A stretch of 64,000 nucleotides of DNA, taken from Halonotius sp046719765 (GTDB taxonomy: Archaea > Halobacteriota > Halobacteria > Halobacteriales > Haloferacaceae). Of this stretch, positions 34,005-41,842 are shown piece by piece (the stretch's first letter is position 1; every line of letters starts with the position of its first letter). The DNA lies in assembly GCF_046719765.1 (NCBI RefSeq), contig NZ_JABEBY010000007.1:62001-126000 (forward strand). The letters run 5' to 3'. Under the pieces are notes generated by a model that had not been told where the DNA came from, searched no databases, and was given only the letters and a program-made list of their open reading frames with translations. The position numbers and the translations under genes were made by a program.

Positions 34005-34438
34005 CCGGCGACGACAGCGTCCCCGAAATTGATCGTGGCATCCTCGAAGCCATTCGGGATCGACTCCGCACCGCACCACAGATCGAGACTGCAGCGATCG
34101 TCGTCGCCGAGGGGCAGACGAAACTGGGAGCCACACTGACACCGAAAGCTACGCCGTCACGGATCGATCGGCGGTTTCTGGATATTCGCTGGTACACGAA
34201 CGGCGATTTCAGGATCCATTATCAGGAAGACTGGCCGGATCGGACGTGGTGTCAGCGGTGGGATCGCCATCCAAACGAGCACAACGACCGAGATCACTTC
34301 CATCCGCCACCGGATGCCGCCACGCCCGGCGAGGATCGCGCGTGGCCGACCAAATTCGAACCTGTTCTCAAACTCGTTGTCGATGGCGTCCGTACGCGGA
34401 CGGACTCACTCTGGCAGGCCGTCGAAGACGGGGAGTAG
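34001..34438 (+). CDS. TumE-like putative toxin
   Basis: A 145-residue protein with the pattern RIHYQEDWPDRTWCQRWDRH followed by HFHPPPDA, which resembles the RWDN...H...H.H signature of the TumE (DUF6516) toxin family. Histidines and aspartates clustered there could form a ribonuclease site. It is coupled (ATGA) to an upstream HTH protein that would act as antitoxin and regulator. The family assignment is tentative: it rests on motif likeness and on gene pairing. Confidence 0.55.
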   Translation: MTGDDSVPEIDRGILEAIRDRLRTAPQIETAAIVVAEGQTKLGATLTPKATPSRIDRRFLDIRWYTNGDFRIHYQEDWPDRTWCQRWDRHPNEHNDRDHFHPPPDAATPGEDRAWPTKFEPVLKLVVDGVRTRTDSLWQAVEDGE

Positions 34439-34464
34439 GCTGACTACCCGGCGGAACAGGTGAG

Positions 34465-35142
34465 TCACTCGCCCGCGCGCAGCCGAGCGATCCGCTGGCC
34501 GAGCGGCGGCTGTACTTCGAAATACGTCTGCCACGTCGCCCCCTCGGGCTCAACGCCGCGGTGGTCGGCGACTGCCTCGAAGGCGTCGGCCAACTCACTT
34601 GCACCGACGCGGTCGGCGGCCGCTCGATCCGCGCGGAACTGGAGTTGGCGACCGATCCAGAAGAGGACGAGCGCGGCAGCCGCGATGACAAACAGCCCGT
34701 TGGAAAACGCGAGCAACCCGCCGAACATCGCGGTGGCGACGCCGATGACGACCGCGGACGCGACCGCGCGGTATTCGAGATACAACAGACGGCCGCGCTG
34801 GGCTTCGGCCGTCAGCAGCGCGGTCGCCGTCGCGTCATCGAGAGAATCGAGAACCCCCTCGGTAAGCAGCAGTCTGCGGCGACCCGGCAGGCCGTGCAGC
34901 GAGATTTTGATCGACGACGGATCGGCCGTCTCGGAGATGTGGATCGCTGGCGGATCGAGATCGGCCGCCGCGAGCAACGCGTCGAGATCATCCTGCTCGT
35001 CGGTCGTCGGCGAGCGTGTCTCTCGAAGCGACAGCGACACCCGCGGGCCAAGGGCGGCCATAGCCAGAAACAGCACGACGGCGGCGACGACGAACCACAA
35101 CGGATCGATGGTGGCCTGTAGCGGAGCGGCGGCCGCAGTCAT
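34465..35142 (-). CDS. Degenerate M48-family peptidase (pseudo-enzyme) with membrane segments
   Basis: A 225-residue protein with an N-terminal membrane helix, two more around the middle, and the outer frame of M48 (HtpX/Ste24-like) peptidases: LLLTEGVLDSLDD before the active helix, FRADRAAADRVG in place of the third-ligand region, and PPLGQRIARL at the end. The zinc-binding HExxH is replaced by TAEAQRG, so catalytic zinc cannot be held in the usual way. It is probably a scaffold or regulator. The ATG at 35142 sits inside a perfect 10-bp palindrome. Confidence 0.7.
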   Translation of the reverse strand: MTAAAAPLQATIDPLWFVVAAVVLFLAMAALGPRVSLSLRETRSPTTDEQDDLDALLAAADLDPPAIHISETADPSSIKISLHGLPGRRRLLLTEGVLDSLDDATATALLTAEAQRGRLLYLEYRAVASAVVIGVATAMFGGLLAFSNGLFVIAAAALVLFWIGRQLQFRADRAAADRVGASELADAFEAVADHRGVEPEGATWQTYFEVQPPLGQRIARLRAGE

Positions 35143-35158
35143 ACATCCGACTGCGGCC
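35131..35158. promoter_or_regulatory. Palindrome overlapping the start of the M48-like gene
   Basis: GGCCGCAGTC and GACTGCGGCC form a perfect 10-bp inverted repeat with an 8-nt spacer that contains the complement of the start codon region (ATG at 35142). In mRNA it would hide the start in a stable hairpin. Confidence 0.5.
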
Positions 35159-35519
35159 GACGGCCCCATAGCGGTTCCGCTCCGCGTTCCCGCCAGCAAC
35201 AAGGAGTTCGTAGAGAGCAGTCAAGCACGCGGGTCGGCCGGCCGAGCAACCGACTCCCTGGCGGAATGAAAGGGCGAGGTTCTCTCGACGAACCTGGACG
35301 ACGCAAGCACCACAGCGAGCGAAGCGAGAGAGGAGCGCAGCGAGTCCCGGGAGTTCTGCGAGCGAAGCGAGCAGAACCTCGAAAGACGAGCGGAGCGAGT
35401 CTTTCGGTGGTCGAGAGAACCGAGGGCTTTCTACATATCCTGCTCCCACGCAGCTACGGATCGGAATACTACGACGAATAGAGGGAAAGACAGTTGCCCC
35501 GTCACCGAGAGGAGCGAGT
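35143..35519. other. 377-bp intergenic region upstream of hisG
   Basis: Carries the start-codon palindrome of the M48-like gene and a multi-hairpin repeat element (35278-35421). A 71-codon frame across it (35266-35481) consists of repeat-derived low-complexity sequence and is not credited as a gene. The hisG promoter should lie in 35430-35500; no clear TATA box stands out. Confidence 0.55.
35278..35421. repeat. Nested multi-hairpin repeat element with GAGCGAAGCGAG units
   Basis: The outer arms are a perfect 12-bp inverted repeat (35278-35289 with 35410-35421). Inside are further stems: GTTCTGC 35353-35359 with GCAGAAC 35371-35377, and CGAAAGAC 35380-35387 with GTCTTTCG 35399-35406. The loops carry GAGCGAAGCGAG-like purine-rich repeats. 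It looks like a non-coding, cruciform-forming haloarchaeal intergenic repeat. Confidence 0.6.
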
Positions 35520-36365
35520 ATGCGCATCGCCGTGCCCAACAAGGGGCGTCTCCACGAGCCGACGGTGAAGCTACTCGAACGCGCCGGGTTGCGGATCGAA
35601 AACGGGGCCGAGCGGAAGCTCTACGCTGAGACGGTCGACCCCGACGTGACTGTGCTGTTCGCCCGCGCCGCGGACATCCCCGAGTACGTCGCTGACGGCG
35701 CGGCCGCCGTCGGGATCACCGGCCTCGATCAGGAACGCGAGTCCGGCACCGACCTCGACGAACTGGTCGACCTGGAGTTCGGCCAGTGCCGGCTCGTCCT
35801 CGCGGCACCCGAAGACGGCGAGATCAGCGAACCCGAGCAGTTGGAAGGCAAAACGGTCGCCACCGAGTTCCCGCGAATCACCCGCGAGTACTTCGAGGAG
35901 CAGGGGATCGACACCGACATCGTCGAGGTCACGGGCGCGACCGAGTTGACGCCACACGTCGAGATGGCCGACGCCATCGTCGATATCACCTCCACAGGAA
36001 CGACGCTCGCAGTCAACCGACTAGCGATCATCGACGAGGTGCTACAGAGCTCAGTCCGCTTGTTCGCCCGCCCCGAGACGGCCGACGACGACAAGGTCAA
36101 ACAGCTCACGACCGCTTTCGAGTCGGTGCTGGCAGCCGACGACAAACGCTATCTGATGATGAACGTCGCCAGCGAGGATCTCGACGCTGTCAAAGACGTG
36201 ATCCCCGGACTCGGCGGGCCGACGGTGATGGATGTCGCCGGCAGCGACGATCTGGCCGTTCACGTCGTCGTCGACGAACGCGAGGTGTTCGAGGTCATCA
36301 ACGATCTGAAAGCCGCGGGCGCGACCGGGATTCTCGTCACCGAGATCGAACGGCTCGTCGAATAG
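35520..36365 (+). CDS. hisG: ATP phosphoribosyltransferase (long form)
   Basis: First enzyme of histidine synthesis, condensing ATP with PRPP. The 281-residue protein is the long HisG form: catalytic domains start MRIAVPNKGRLHEPTVKLLE, the PRPP-binding loop is DITSTGTTL, and residues after about 210 make the C-terminal ACT-like regulatory domain (PTVMDVAGSDDLAVHVVV) that binds histidine. It lacks the need for HisZ. hisI is 15 kb away, so the pathway is scattered, as is typical of haloarchaea. Confidence 0.96.
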   Translation: MRIAVPNKGRLHEPTVKLLERAGLRIENGAERKLYAETVDPDVTVLFARAADIPEYVADGAAAVGITGLDQERESGTDLDELVDLEFGQCRLVLAAPEDGEISEPEQLEGKTVATEFPRITREYFEEQGIDTDIVEVTGATELTPHVEMADAIVDITSTGTTLAVNRLAIIDEVLQSSVRLFARPETADDDKVKQLTTAFESVLAADDKRYLMMNVASEDLDAVKDVIPGLGGPTVMDVAGSDDLAVHVVVDEREVFEVINDLKAAGATGILVTEIERLVE

Positions 36366-36392
36366 CTGCGGGATAATTCGAGGACAGTGAGA

Positions 36393-36875
36393 TCAGCCCG
36401 GCGCGCTCATATAGAGGATCACCGCTCCACCCACGACCGTGCCGAGGATGACCGTGATGATCGCGTGGATCGCGGTAATCAACCCGGTTGTTCGGCGTGG
36501 TTGCCGATAGAGCAGGTGGATCGCCGCGGCATCAACCGCAAGCGCGAGAGCCACACCAAGCACGCCTGGCAGCGAGAGCAGTGCCGTTCCAGTCGAAACG
36601 ACCGCGGGGCCGACGCCGACGCCGAGTGCTTTGACAACGGCGACATCGCCGAGGACGTTCCGGGCCGCGAGGTGGGCCGTGATCGACAAAAAGAGGGCCA
36701 ACAACCCGACAGTTCCGAGGACGGCCGTCGGGCTCGGGGCTGCTTGCAGGGTGAGTGCGGACGACAACGACGATCCAGCCACCGACATACCTACCCACAG
36801 ACCCCGGGGGATGTCGAATCTGTCGTTTGGCGACGCGACGGCGAGCGCAGCGATCGGCTCAGTTGGCCGGCTCAT
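36393..36875 (-). CDS. Multi-spanning membrane protein, haloarchaeal
   Basis: A 160-residue hydrophobic protein with about four helices (residues 24-46, 50-70, 80-110 and 130-155). It has no catalytic motif I can see. Its start overlaps the end of the upstream membrane-protein gene by 17 nt, suggesting co-translation and possibly a two-component membrane complex. It ends 27 nt from the convergent hisG. Confidence 0.65.
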   Translation of the reverse strand: MSRPTEPIAALAVASPNDRFDIPRGLWVGMSVAGSSLSSALTLQAAPSPTAVLGTVGLLALFLSITAHLAARNVLGDVAVVKALGVGVGPAVVSTGTALLSLPGVLGVALALAVDAAAIHLLYRQPRRTTGLITAIHAIITVILGTVVGGAVILYMSAPG

Positions 36876-37197
36876 CCAGCCGGTGGCTCCCCCTGATCGC
36901 CCGAAGATTCGAGACGGTTACAACGACGCCGATAGCCGCGACAGCGATCGGAACCCCGACCGCGATCGGGCTGTCGGCGATGAAAAGATATCCCGCAACC
37001 GTGACCGCCAGCGTGGCGAGTTTGAGGACGGCGAAGCCGATCGGCCCGGGCTGTCGCGAAAGGAGTCGGCTGACGACGGGGTTTGCCTCAACAACCGCAT
37101 ACCGACGGACAGCAACGACTGTCGTCACATAGTCGCCGACGCCGTAACAGAGCACCGCAAGCAACCACCACCCGAGGTCGACAGCGGGGAGTGCCAT
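36859..37197 (-). CDS. Membrane protein (DUF5658-like)
   Basis: A 112-residue protein with three to four hydrophobic helices. The stretch YGVGDYVTTVVAVRRYAVVEANPVVS, with its acidic Asp and Glu-Ala-Asn-Pro, recalls the DUF5658 membrane family. Function unknown. It forms an overlapping pair with the downstream membrane-protein gene and diverges from the tRNA methyltransferase gene. Confidence 0.65.
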   Translation of the reverse strand: MALPAVDLGWWLLAVLCYGVGDYVTTVVAVRRYAVVEANPVVSRLLSRQPGPIGFAVLKLATLAVTVAGYLFIADSPIAVGVPIAVAAIGVVVTVSNLRAIRGSHRLDEPAN

Positions 37198-37298
37198 ACA
37201 CCGAGTGGTGGGCGAACCGACAAGAGAACACCGGGTTGGACGATGGGATGGGCCCCAGAATCGACACGCTGAAAGCCGATCTACGAGTGTATCGATGC

Positions 37299-38348
37299 GT
37301 GTACTGTCTGGAGCTCGCCGGCGACGAGGATGTGTTTGCGGCCTACGAGGCCGGCTCGGCCGCGAGTGCAGTCGAGGTCATCGCCGGCGGGGTGGCGACC
37401 GCTCGCGGGATCGATCCCGACGGCGTCCGGCGGCTCGCCTACACGCATGCTGCCAGCGAGCTCATTGCAAAGACAGACGCCGATATCGAGGCCGCCGCAG
37501 CCGCGCTCACGGCAGCCGGCATCGACCGCGAGGGCTCGGTCGCAGTTCGGGCCCGCGACGTGCGGAGTCAGACGGGTGTGAGCACCCAGGCGGCCGAACG
37601 GCAGCTCGGCGGTGTGCTCGTCGATCGCGGCTTCGAAGTCGATCTCGATGATCCAGACCACGAACTGCGGGTGTTGTTCGCGGGCGATGACGATGACGGC
37701 GCAGACGATGACTTCGTGGACGACGACGCAGATGATGACGACGATACCTGCTGCCTCATCGGCTGGCTGGCCGTCGAGAGCCGCCGGGATTACGGCGAGC
37801 GCCGACCCACAGATCGCCCATTCGTCCAGCCCGGAAGTATGGCTCCGTTGGACGCCCGGGCACTCGTGAACATCGCGGGAGCCGGCCCAGAAACAACGGT
37901 CGTCGACCCGATGTGTGGCACCGGCGGGCTACTACTGGAGGCCGGCCTCGTCGGCAGCAACGTGATCGGCGTCGACGCCCAGTGGAAGATGGCCCGCGGG
38001 AGCCGAGAGAATCTGGCGGAACTGCGCGAGGAGGCCGGCGAGGGGTTCGACGGCGAGGTGAGCGTCTGCCGCGGCGACGCTACCGCGCTACCGCTCGTTG
38101 ATAACGCGGCCGACACGGTCGTCTTCGATGCCCCCTACGGCCGCCAATCAAAGATCGCCCGCCACGAGTTGAGCGAGCTGGTCGGTGGCGCGCTCCGAGA
38201 AGCCCGTCGGATCGCCCCGCGCGCGGTTGTCGTCGCCGATCGATCGTGGGACGATGCCGCACAGGAAGCCGGATGGACGGTCGAACGGCGGTTCGAACGG
38301 CGAGTGCACGGATCCTTAGTGCGGCACGTCCACGTACTGTCCGGTTAG
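37299..38348 (+). CDS. tRNA (guanine-10,N2) dimethyltransferase, Trm-G10/Trm11 type
   Basis: A THUMP-containing methyltransferase that makes m2G/m2,2G at position 10 of tRNA. The N-terminal THUMP-like region precedes the Rossmann domain with VVDPMCGTGGLLLEAGL (motif I), GVDAQWKMARGSRENL (motif II) and the catalytic motif IV DAPYGRQSK (usually DPPYG). An Asp-rich insert of about 25 residues sits between the domains. I chose a GTG at 37299 because family members start at YCLELAG; an in-frame ATG at 37248 is the main alternative. Confidence 0.85.
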   Translation: MYCLELAGDEDVFAAYEAGSAASAVEVIAGGVATARGIDPDGVRRLAYTHAASELIAKTDADIEAAAAALTAAGIDREGSVAVRARDVRSQTGVSTQAAERQLGGVLVDRGFEVDLDDPDHELRVLFAGDDDDGADDDFVDDDADDDDDTCCLIGWLAVESRRDYGERRPTDRPFVQPGSMAPLDARALVNIAGAGPETTVVDPMCGTGGLLLEAGLVGSNVIGVDAQWKMARGSRENLAELREEAGEGFDGEVSVCRGDATALPLVDNAADTVVFDAPYGRQSKIARHELSELVGGALREARRIAPRAVVVADRSWDDAAQEAGWTVERRFERRVHGSLVRHVHVLSG

Positions 38349-38368
38349 AGTATCTCGGCGACGGCCGG

Positions 38369-39373
38369 TTAGATCATCGCGGCGACGGCCTGCCTGATCG
38401 ACAGCCCCTCCTCGACGACATCCCGGCGGTAGTGCATGTACACGGCCCCCAGCGGCGGCTGAATGATGTAGGCCAAGGCGATCGGGAGCACAGCCTCGGT
38501 CGGAAGGCTATCGCTGGCGACAACGATCGCCACAGCGATCGAGAGGTTCCGCATGCTGGTCACGTACACCAGCGAGATGCCAAGCTCATCGGACAACAGC
38601 AGGCGGCCGAGTCCCGCACCCACAGCCAAGATCACGGCGTAGAACGCGAGCAACGGGATGATCGTGGTCGCGGAGGTCACAGGATCCGAAAGGATCGAGG
38701 CCGACCGCATTGTCATCGCGATAAAGACGATCAACATCACACCCAGCGAGCTCAGCCCACCAAACACGGGTTTGAGTCGCTTGAGCCCGTCCGACTTGTA
38801 TCGGCGGAGTAGCCACCACCGGGTGGCCGTCCCGGCGATCATCGGGCCGACGATCACGGTTGCAAGCTGCCGGTAGAGGGCTGCTGGTTCGAATCCGACA
38901 CTGCCGGGCACCAGCAACGAGAGATACGCCGGCAGGATGGCGATCGCCGCCAGCAGGTTCACCGACATGGCGACCAAGGCGGATTCCAGATCGCCGCCGG
39001 CCAGCCCGGTCCAGGCGGCGGTCATCCCCGAGGAGGGGATCAGCGCGATGAAGTATAACCCGATCGTATAGCCGACCGAGCCGGCAAAAAACAACCGACC
39101 AAGGCCGACCGCCACCAGCGGCGCGAACACGAAGTTGAGCAGCAGGCTGAGGCTGACAACCTTTGCGTGTGTTCGCACATAAAGGATCTCTCGGAGATCG
39201 ATGTTGATCATCATCGGGTAGATCATCAGGAATAATACGGGCACCACCGCTGATCGCAGCAGGCTCTTGATGTCGCCCCCGGCGATCTGACCGAACGCAA
39301 GACCGCCGACCAGCGAAGCGATGACAACGTAGATCAGGTTCTGTTTCAGGGTGATGAGGAAGGAGCGGATCAT
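38369..39373 (-). CDS. Bile acid:sodium symporter / arsenite (ACR3) family transporter
   Basis: A 334-residue protein with about ten membrane helices of the BASS/ACR3 fold. Typical parts are LFLMIYPMMINIDL in the third helix, PSSGMTAAWTGLAGGD with the crossover loop, and SMRNLSIAVAI near the second crossover. The subfamily is close to ACR3-like arsenic exporters, but the cysteine typical of ACR3 is not evident, so an organic anion substrate is possible. The ATG at 39373 has a GGAGG Shine-Dalgarno 5 nt upstream and a TATAAT-like box further up; longer starts are disfavoured. Confidence 0.8.
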   Translation of the reverse strand: MIRSFLITLKQNLIYVVIASLVGGLAFGQIAGGDIKSLLRSAVVPVLFLMIYPMMINIDLREILYVRTHAKVVSLSLLLNFVFAPLVAVGLGRLFFAGSVGYTIGLYFIALIPSSGMTAAWTGLAGGDLESALVAMSVNLLAAIAILPAYLSLLVPGSVGFEPAALYRQLATVIVGPMIAGTATRWWLLRRYKSDGLKRLKPVFGGLSSLGVMLIVFIAMTMRSASILSDPVTSATTIIPLLAFYAVILAVGAGLGRLLLSDELGISLVYVTSMRNLSIAVAIVVASDSLPTEAVLPIALAYIIQPPLGAVYMHYRRDVVEEGLSIRQAVAAMI

Positions 39374-39377
39374 GGCT

Positions 39378-39383
39378 GCCTCC
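39378..39383 (-). promoter_or_regulatory. Shine-Dalgarno sequence fixing the transporter start
   Basis: GGAGGC on the minus strand ends 4 nt before the ATG at 39373. Together with TATAAT at 39431-39436, whose transcript would start inside the longer open frame, it decides for the shorter protein. Confidence 0.6.
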
Positions 39384-39622
39384 GACCGATGATCGGCTGG
39401 GAGTCGTTCATACCCATTAGTTGTGCCCATATTATACAAAACTATCGATCGGTGGTAAACGCACAATCCAAACAATGGCGTTTAATTGTGGTTTTATCGG
39501 CTAAAACAGAATGGGGCGGTGTATAGAATAGTGTTATGAGAACACAAATACCGGTCAAAATCGTTCACTCATGAGCGGTCGGTAGTGTTCTACAGCGGGC
39601 GGAGCAGTCGGGATCCCGCCCG

Positions 39623-39627
39623 TTTAA
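39623..39627 (+). promoter_or_regulatory. TATA-like element of pyrE
   Basis: TTTAA within CGTTTAAGCC lies 25-29 nt upstream of the pyrE ATG, the haloarchaeal TTTAA-type core promoter of a leaderless transcript. Confidence 0.5.
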
Positions 39628-39651
39628 GCCGACGGCTGGCCGAGTCCGCGT

Positions 39652-40173
39652 ATGCCCAATCAGGCACTCATCGATGCCTTACGCGACGCCGACGCCGTGC
39701 AGTACGGCGAGTTCGAGCTCTCCCATGGCGGCACCAGCGACTACTACGTCGACAAGTATCTCTTCGAAACCAACCCACGCTGTCTTGAGCTGATTGCGGC
39801 GGCCTTCGCTGCCGAGATCAATGAACCAAAGCTCGCCGGCGTCGCTCTCGGTGCGGTGCCGCTGGTCGCGGTGACCGCCGTCGAAACCGGCCGCCCCTAC
39901 GTGATCGCCCGCAAGCAGGCCAAGGAGTACGGCACCGGTAATCGGATCGAAGGACGGCTTGATGAGGGCGAGGAGGTCGTTGTGCTTGAGGATATTGCAA
40001 CGACCGGTACCTCGGCAGTCGAAGCTGCCGAAGCACTGCGGGCGGCCGGCGCGGTGGTAAACCGGGTGCTCGTTGTCGTCGACCGCGAGGAGGGTGCCGC
40101 CGAGACACTGGCCGAACACGATCTCGAACTCGACGCGCTCGTGACCGCAAGCGAACTGCTGGCCGATCGGTAG
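39652..40173 (+). CDS. pyrE: Orotate phosphoribosyltransferase
   Basis: Converts orotate and PRPP to OMP in pyrimidine synthesis. The 173-residue protein begins PNQALIDALRDADAVQYGEF and has SDYYVDKYLFETNP, VALGAVPLVAVTAVETGRPYV, the catalytic loop ARKQAKEYGTGN, and the PRPP motif VVVLEDIATTGTS. Length is normal for haloarchaeal PyrE, the marker gene used in Haloferax genetics. It is convergent with the DUF373 gene (24 nt between stops). Confidence 0.95.
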   Translation: MPNQALIDALRDADAVQYGEFELSHGGTSDYYVDKYLFETNPRCLELIAAAFAAEINEPKLAGVALGAVPLVAVTAVETGRPYVIARKQAKEYGTGNRIEGRLDEGEEVVVLEDIATTGTSAVEAAEALRAAGAVVNRVLVVVDREEGAAETLAEHDLELDALVTASELLADR

Positions 40174-40197
40174 CCGGCAGCGGTCGATCGCGGCTGA

Positions 40198-41313
40198 TCA
40201 GGCTGGCTCCGGGGCCGCCGGATACCGGGATTCGACGACCGCGAAGGTGAGCGTACTGAGGACGCCCAACAGCGTCCCGACGGTGAGTGCGATCGCCAGA
40301 TCCGGGAGGGTGAAGGCGGCAACCCCCGCGATATCCGGGAGGAGAAAGCCCGACAGCCCGTAGAGGACGATGGCGATCGCAACGACATAAAACGGCGCGT
40401 TGAGATACCGCCACCGGAAGCGATCGGCGAGATACTCGTCGGTGACCTGACCGAGGCTGCTGGTGATCCCAGCGGCCGCAAACCACTGCACCGAGCCGTG
40501 GACGAAGGCCGCGGCGGTGGTGACAATCGCCGCCGCGTCGCCGTCGGTCGCCGTAACGGTCTCGACGAGGGAGACGCCCTGGACGCCGCCGACGATGACG
40601 AGCGCGAGAGCGACGACGTAGGTGATCAGCGTCGCCCGGCCGGCGTACAGCCCGTTGCGAACGCGGTCGGCGGTCGCATCGATGCTGTCCTCCAACCCGA
40701 GCCCGCGGAACAGCGTGTAGAGGCCGAGGAGGGCGGACAAGAGACCGAGGACAACCGCGCCGGCAACATCGAACACGCCGGCGATGACGACCATCGGGTA
40801 GATCAACAGGAGCACCCCGAGCGGCACAAGGATCGTTCCGCGGGTCTCGGGGTCGGCCAACACCTGTTTGATGGTGTAGTACATCGATTCGAGATTTTGG
40901 GCCTGCCGGACGACGACGCGCTGGACGCCATCGATCGGCATCCGCGAGCGAATGATCGGGATCACCGACTCATCTTGGGCCCCGTCGGTGATGACGATCG
41001 CGCTGACCTCCTCGCCGGTCTGGAGGCCCGCCAGCACCGTGTCGATCTCGTCGCCGATGGTGCGGTTGGCGCTGACATCGTTGCCCTCGACACCGGTGAC
41101 GACGGCGACCTCGACGGCCTCGTCGTCCTCGGCCTGCAGCGAGTCGTACGTCGAGAGCCCCTGAAACATGACGTTGAGATCGGAGTCCTCCGGATCGACC
41201 GTCGCCAGGGCGATAGCGGCCTCCCGAACCGCATCGCTGCCGACGACCGGGGTCTCGATGTCGGTCTTCCGGCCGACATCATCGTCGAGGTCGATACAGA
41301 GGACGAGCAGCAT
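40198..41313 (-). CDS. DUF373 family membrane protein
   Basis: A 371-residue protein. The N-terminal 125 residues form a soluble domain starting MLLVLCIDLDDDVGRKTDIETP with DxD-type acidic residues and a later VITDGAQDE, recalling a nucleotide or metal-binding fold; six hydrophobic helices follow (about 155-365). DUF373 is an archaeal family without known function. The start is the second of two closely spaced ATGs (41317 and 41313) and is the one in frame. Confidence 0.85.
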   Translation of the reverse strand: MLLVLCIDLDDDVGRKTDIETPVVGSDAVREAAIALATVDPEDSDLNVMFQGLSTYDSLQAEDDEAVEVAVVTGVEGNDVSANRTIGDEIDTVLAGLQTGEEVSAIVITDGAQDESVIPIIRSRMPIDGVQRVVVRQAQNLESMYYTIKQVLADPETRGTILVPLGVLLLIYPMVVIAGVFDVAGAVVLGLLSALLGLYTLFRGLGLEDSIDATADRVRNGLYAGRATLITYVVALALVIVGGVQGVSLVETVTATDGDAAAIVTTAAAFVHGSVQWFAAAGITSSLGQVTDEYLADRFRWRYLNAPFYVVAIAIVLYGLSGFLLPDIAGVAAFTLPDLAIALTVGTLLGVLSTLTFAVVESRYPAAPEPA

Positions 41314-41339
41314 GCATACGAAGGTACGCGAGCGACCCG

Positions 41340-41699
41340 TTAAGACTTTTCTGGGGGATACGAGAGCGGCCGGGAGACAAAGGGGGTAGGCGGTGTGTTC
41401 GACGCCGGCGAGGACGGCGTTGATCGCGTTGGGGTCATCGTCCGCGGGGATAGACGCCGAAAGACAACGACATCCTCGGCGACTGGAACGAGGGTGGTGA
41501 GATCGGGTTCGCTGTCGGCCTCGGTGAGCCGGTCCTCGGCGCGGTAGGGGACAACCTCAACCGAGTCGCCGAGATGATCGACCGAGCGGGTGCTGTCGGG
41601 GTCGACAGTGCCGAGGGCGTCATCACGTGGCGAACGGGCGACCGTGGAGACGAAAGCGAGGGTATGGAACCGGGAAGCGGCCCAACGTGTGGAAGCCAT
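41340..41699 (-). CDS. Hypothetical acidic protein, possibly altered by two compensating frameshifts
   Basis: A 119-codon frame from ATG at 41699. Its first 85 codons have strong haloarchaeal coding bias (for example SVDHLGDSVEVVPYRAEDRL and LTTLVPVAEDVVVF). After that the frame turns into low-quality Thr/Pro/Ser sequence, while another frame (about 41451 down to 41385) reads IPADDDPNAINAVLAGVEH with excellent C-ending codons. Returning to the first frame yields a plausible end and stop. Either two small indels changed the middle or there is sequence error. No family recognised. Confidence 0.5.
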   Translation of the reverse strand: MASTRWAASRFHTLAFVSTVARSPRDDALGTVDPDSTRSVDHLGDSVEVVPYRAEDRLTEADSEPDLTTLVPVAEDVVVFRRLSPRTMTPTRSTPSSPASNTPPTPFVSRPLSYPPEKS

Positions 41700-41842
41700 G
41701 AGCGGTCGCAGGCGGGAGGGCGTGCACACAGCGGGGCAACCCAGCCGATCGAAAGCAAAAGTCCCGGCGTGACACCGGTTTTCATTACGCGCTCGGCGTT
41801 TCGGACGGTTTTTGTGGTGGGGAACGGTATACCGAGTAACTG

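Noticed and set aside
35266..35481. 71-codon open frame before hisG
   Set aside because: It is formed by the nested repeat element; the translation is Arg/Ser/Glu repeat sequence and ends 38 nt before hisG without a start signal.
38886..38896. GGTTCGAATCC, identical to a tRNA T-arm
   Set aside because: It lies inside the transporter gene on the other strand (coding for GFEPA). No acceptor stem, D-arm or anticodon arm of suitable spacing surrounds it.
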